Below, in pieces: positions 61,408 through 64,000 of a stretch of DNA of 64,000 nt. Made by a program: the position numbers and the translations under genes. Below the pieces are notes generated by a model that saw nothing but the letters and a program-made list of their open reading frames with translations, searched no databases and was not told the origin of the DNA. This stretch comes from Bacteroidota bacterium. Lineage in GTDB: Bacteria; Bacteroidota; Bacteroidia; Cytophagales; Cytophagaceae. The stretch covers positions 124,001 to 188,000 of the forward strand of contig JAEYZG010000062.1 in NCBI GenBank assembly GCA_023428135.1. Reading direction: 5' to 3'. Every line of letters starts with the position of its first letter. Within the stretch, counting starts at the first letter, position 1.

Positions 61408-62109
61408 TTAGTCCAAATGAAATTTATAACCAATCTTCTTAACTGTATCAATATAGTCATCACCAATCTTTTCTCTAATTCTACTGATATGTACTTCCAG
61501 GGTTTTGGATATCTCCGATACTTCAGGGCCCCAGATTTGCTCTATAAGCTCTTTACGTCTGAATGTTCTGTTGGGATTTTTTGATAAGCAACAAAGAAGC
61601 TCAAATTCCTTCTTTGACAAAATGATGGTTTTATTTTTTTTTACTACAACAAAGTTATCAATATCTATTGTTAAATCATTAATGGTTATCTTATTATCCT
61701 TTTCAGACTTTATTCCGGAATTATTTATATTTCTTTTTAGAAACGCATTAACACGGCAAATTAAAAGTCTAGGCTTAATAGGCTTAATAACATAATCATT
61801 TGCCCCTGCTTCAAATGCAGAGAGTTCATTTTGTTGATCATCCAAAGAAGTCAGGAACATAAATACAATATTCTTCAACTCTGAAACCTCACGAATCATT
61901 TTACATGCACGCAGGCCATCCATTTCATCAAGTTTAACTTCTGCAATAATAAGATCAGGTAAAAAAGTCTTTGCTATCTTTACAAGCTCCTTTCCACTCC
62001 TGCAACCTTTAACTTCATAGCCTTCTTTTTGAAAAATAAATTCAAGTATATCAATAATCTCCCGGCTTTCGTCTGCTATTAGTATCTTAAAATTCTGACT
62101 CATAAACAA
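61408..62109 (-). CDS. OmpR/PhoB-family response regulator with a Glu phospho-acceptor site
   Basis: The 233-residue product has a receiver domain (about 6-120) and a winged-helix DNA-binding domain (about 135-233, including KEFELLCCLSKNPNRTFRRKELIEQIWG and the recognition helix region VHISRIREKIGDDYIDTVKKIGYKF). The acidic pocket (Asp13, Glu14), switch Thr84 and Lys106 are present. At the phospho-acceptor position the sequence reads IIAEVKLDEMDG: Glu57 stands where Asp is normal (codon GAA at 61939-61941). This could lock it in an active-like state, or phosphorylation may be absent. No kinase is adjacent. The start may be M1 or M3. Confidence 0.9.
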   Translation of the reverse strand: MFMSQNFKILIADESREIIDILEFIFQKEGYEVKGCRSGKELVKIAKTFLPDLIIAEVKLDEMDGLRACKMIREVSELKNIVFMFLTSLDDQQNELSAFEAGANDYVIKPIKPRLLICRVNAFLKRNINNSGIKSEKDNKITINDLTIDIDNFVVVKKNKTIILSKKEFELLCCLSKNPNRTFRRKELIEQIWGPEVSEISKTLEVHISRIREKIGDDYIDTVKKIGYKFHLD

Positions 62110-62797
62110 CTACTTTAATAATGAAAAAGCACACTGGAAGCATATATAAATTATTGACAGTGGTTATATTCATTAAATTTCCACCTGACTAAAATTAACA
62201 AAATCTATGATTAGTTTACATTTTTATAAAGCTAGGTCCATAACATTTAATATAATTTTAATTTTTTCAAAGGAATGATATTTAAACCAATCTCATAACC
62301 AACTGCTTACTAAATCAATAGATTTAATTGTTATTTAAGTTCTGTTTACCACTAATCACAGAATATATAAAGGCATTCTTTTATTGGGTCTTTAATGAAT
62401 TAAAATGATTTTCCAACAGGAAAGAAGACTCCGCGATCAACATTGCTCATTCAGAAAAAGACACCGGTGATAGATTTGATATACCCTTGCACAAGAGGTA
62501 TATACAGAGCTTCTATTGAAGGTTCATACGAAGTGTAGAAGACAAGAATAAATTATTATATTCTAGCAAAAAAAATTGAATAACCTCTTTGAAATAGGCA
62601 ACAAGTAAACCGTTTATAGCAATGACAATAAAATATTAAAAACTATCCTATCTATGAATTTGTGGATGAATAGAAAATCTACTGCAAGAAGTCTTATGCA
62701 ACATCCCCCTATGTTTTCAATCCTTCGTATTAAATTTAAAAATCACTTAAAAAAAAAAAAAACAAATCAAAAGTAGCTGGAATGATCAATTGTAAAA
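62110..62797. other. AT-rich region with no intact gene
   Basis: Several short open stretches look partly coding (for example a 34-codon frame near 62420-62522) but are interrupted by stops. A run of 14 A lies at 62749-62762, and a TAAATC/GATTTA palindrome at 62311-62326. I see no promoter or terminator that is clearly placed. Confidence 0.4.
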
Positions 62798-62925
62798 TCT
62801 GAGAATGCTGATGAAATACTTTCTGTTTATTCTTTGGAAGGTAAAAATCTGGAGTTGCGGATATAAAGGAAGACTATATTTATATCTTCAGATACAAGAA
62901 TGGTAAGATTATAAAAACTAACTAG
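62798..62925 (+). pseudogene. possible frameshifted NTF2/SnoaL-like remnant
   Basis: One frame reads SENADEILSVYSLEGKNLEL (from 62798), and after a frame change another reads GVADIKEDYIYIFRYKNGKIIKTN followed by a stop at 62923-62925. Joined, these follow the SnoaL-like pattern of a GKxxxL stretch, then xGVADI, an IFRYKNGKI strand. Stops lie immediately upstream in that frame. It looks like the decayed 3' end of a gene. Confidence 0.3.
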
Positions 62926-62943
62926 CACTGAGTATTAGATATT

Positions 62944-62992
62944 AAAAATAAAGCCATTCAAAAGAATCTTGATGGCTTTATTTTTTATACTG
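62944..62992. terminator. terminator before the efp stop, bidirectional
   Basis: AAATAAAGCCAT pairs with ATGGCTTTATTT over 12 bp around a 15-nt loop, followed by more T on the plus strand and by A-rich (T-rich in reverse) bases on the minus strand. It lies about 10 bp after the efp stop and terminates efp. It may also stop the plus-strand remnant. Confidence 0.85.
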
Positions 62993-63001
62993 TAAATGAA
63001 T

Positions 63002-63565
63002 TTATTTCACTCGTTCCACATACTCACCTGTCTCAGCATTTACCTTTATTCTTTCACCTGCTTCAACAAACAAAGGTACCTGAACGGTAGCCCCCGTTTC
63101 AACAGTAGCGGGTTTTAAAGCTCTTGTTGATGTATCTCCTTTTAATCCTGGTTCTGTATAAGTAACTTCCAGTTCAACATGCGTAGGAGGTTCAGCATAA
63201 ACAGGAACATCATTATCATCAAACTTTACAAGAACAATGGTATTCTCTTTTAGAAACTTAAGAGATTCGCCAAACAATACCATAGGCACGGGTAATTGTT
63301 CGAATGTCTCCGGATGCATGCAGACCAGAGAATCACTTTCCTGATACAGATATTGCAATTCGCGGGTTTCCACTCTTACCAGTTCAATCTTTTCTCCAGA
63401 CCGGAATCTGATTTCACTTTGTTTACCGGTTTTCACATTGCGACTTTTGACAGTGTATATCGCATTACCCTTTCCTGGTGTAATGTGCGTATAATCCGTA
63501 ACCATCACCAATTCACCGTTATATCTCAAAAATGCGCCTTTGGAAATATCCGAAGTAGTAGCCAT
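63002..63565 (-). CDS. efp: elongation factor P
   Basis: EF-P enters the ribosomal E site and helps form peptide bonds at polyproline stretches. The 187-residue product has three beta-barrel domains: the N-terminal KOW-like domain with the loop TPGKGNA (Lys32 at the tip), an OB-like middle (VPMVLFGESLKFLKENTIVLVKF) and the C-terminal GDTSTRALKPATVETGATVQVPLFVEAGERIKVNAETGEYVERV motif. The length is standard. Lys32 is the position that is beta-lysylated in enteric bacteria. Whether it is modified here is unknown. Confidence 0.96.
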   Translation of the reverse strand: MATTSDISKGAFLRYNGELVMVTDYTHITPGKGNAIYTVKSRNVKTGKQSEIRFRSGEKIELVRVETRELQYLYQESDSLVCMHPETFEQLPVPMVLFGESLKFLKENTIVLVKFDDNDVPVYAEPPTHVELEVTYTEPGLKGDTSTRALKPATVETGATVQVPLFVEAGERIKVNAETGEYVERVK

Positions 63566-63592
63566 ATTTTTTTATTTTAGTTAAAGCAGATT

Positions 63593-63622
63593 CAAAGCTA
63601 CGACCATAGATCCATTCAACAA
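63593..63622 (-). promoter_or_regulatory. Bacteroidetes-type promoter of efp
   Basis: On the minus strand TTG (plus CAA, 63620-63622), 19 bp, then TAGCTTTG (plus CAAAGCTA, 63593-63600) match the consensus exactly. The transcript should start near 63586, about 21 bp before the ATG at 63565. Confidence 0.7.
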
Positions 63623-64000
63623 AAAATCTTTTAAACTATGTTATACTAATCTCAATAAAATTTCTTTTATAAAAAATCAGTTTCAATAATTATGTGATAT
63701 TAAGAACCTATTATTTTTTTCAATATTTCAATATTCCAATATTTCCCCAAACTCATGTTTCAACACTCAACCGCTTGATTGTCATAAATTTTCACAAAAA
63801 GTATTTTTCCAATATTGGTATAAAGAAATTAAAAAGCCTAAAACTATACTTCAATAGATAAAAATAAGTTTCAAATAGACGAAACTTATTATATCTTGGA
63901 ACCGTATAAATATTCAATTTGAATACAATATACCAAAAATTGTACTTTTCAAATAAAGATAATTTATATTTTCAACTCAAAGAGTATCAAAAATGGTTAC
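63623..64000. other. AT-rich end of the window with an inverted repeat
   Basis: No gene is supported. AATAAGTTTC (63863-63872) and GAAACTTATT (63881-63890) form a perfect 10-bp inverted repeat with an 8-nt loop, and CCAATATTGG (63809-63818) is a 10-bp palindrome. CAATATTT words repeat near 63718-63746. The hairpin lacks a T run and may be an operator or the edge of a feature beyond the window. Confidence 0.4.

Noticed and set aside
1..64000. CRISPR array, insertion sequence, prophage or classical defence system
   Set aside because: No regularly spaced repeats, transposase, integrase, phage structural gene or restriction/toxin module was seen in either strand.

Overview
The window is chromosomal DNA from a low-GC member of the phylum Bacteroidota, most likely a Cytophaga/Sporocytophaga-like genus. 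The evidence is: promoters of the Bacteroidetes type (TTG, 19 bp, TAnnTTTG) upstream of several genes; a C-terminal type IX secretion sorting domain; Bacteroidota-restricted families (DUF5606, DUF5686, stand-alone TonB-C, PD40/TPR outer-membrane proteins); and a tmRNA whose tag reads GEESYAMAA, which I recall as the Cytophaga hutchinsonii type. No rRNA, tRNA, CRISPR array, insertion sequence or prophage is visible. Most of the window is ordinary core and envelope genome.

Layout. 0-9 kb: a partial TPR/PD40 envelope protein, engB, a TonB-C/DUF5606 pair, an outer-membrane barrel, a fructosamine-kinase/low-molecular-weight phosphatase pair, a PerR-like regulator with its peroxiredoxin, and an MFS transporter. 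9-18.5 kb: waaA and rsgA, then a surface-polysaccharide block (HTTM membrane protein, GT2 glycosyltransferase, flippase, asparagine-synthase-like enzyme, acetyltransferase, FdtA-type sugar ketoisomerase). 19-26 kb: a TPR protein, YigZ, the agmatine-to-putrescine pair aguB/aguA, two alpha/beta hydrolases, a SET-domain protein and an M50/CBS protease. 26-37 kb: a CheY-like regulator behind a possible structured leader, an AI-2E-type transporter, HtrA, a DJ-1 protein, a YpdA/zinc-ribbon/glycerate-kinase operon, a thioredoxin/Nudix pair, a CHASE3 histidine kinase and dgkA. 37-45 kb: ilvB/ilvN and a class-I aminotransferase preceded by two tandem leader-peptide attenuators, then DUF2461 and an SMP-30-like lipoprotein. 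45-55 kb: a halogenase-like flavoprotein with a DUF5686 outer-membrane protein, and a PaaK-like ligase operon with a C45 Ntn-hydrolase. 55-64 kb: a large secreted RCC1-repeat protein, response regulators, the tmRNA and efp.

How genes work together. The PerR-like regulator and AhpC-type peroxiredoxin form a peroxide-response unit. IlvB/IlvN begin branched-chain amino-acid synthesis, and the nearby aminotransferase carries leaders rich in Val, Ile and Leu codons, so it is probably the branched-chain transaminase or is at least controlled by those amino acids. AguA and AguB convert agmatine to putrescine. YpdA, glycerate kinase and a previously easy-to-miss 58-residue CxxC protein are translationally coupled. 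The 11-18.5 kb genes probably build and export a modified surface glycan.

The most unusual signals are the tandem attenuators (42.8-43.2 kb), an OmpR-type regulator with Glu in place of the phospho-acceptor Asp (61.4-62.1 kb), hairpin-rich non-coding stretches at 26.3 and 27.2 kb, an 11-bp perfect inverted repeat directly before the M50 protease start, a SET protein with an altered active-site loop, and intergenic repeats that have become part of a transporter C-terminus. I did not find a clear defence system or other wholly new multi-gene system.
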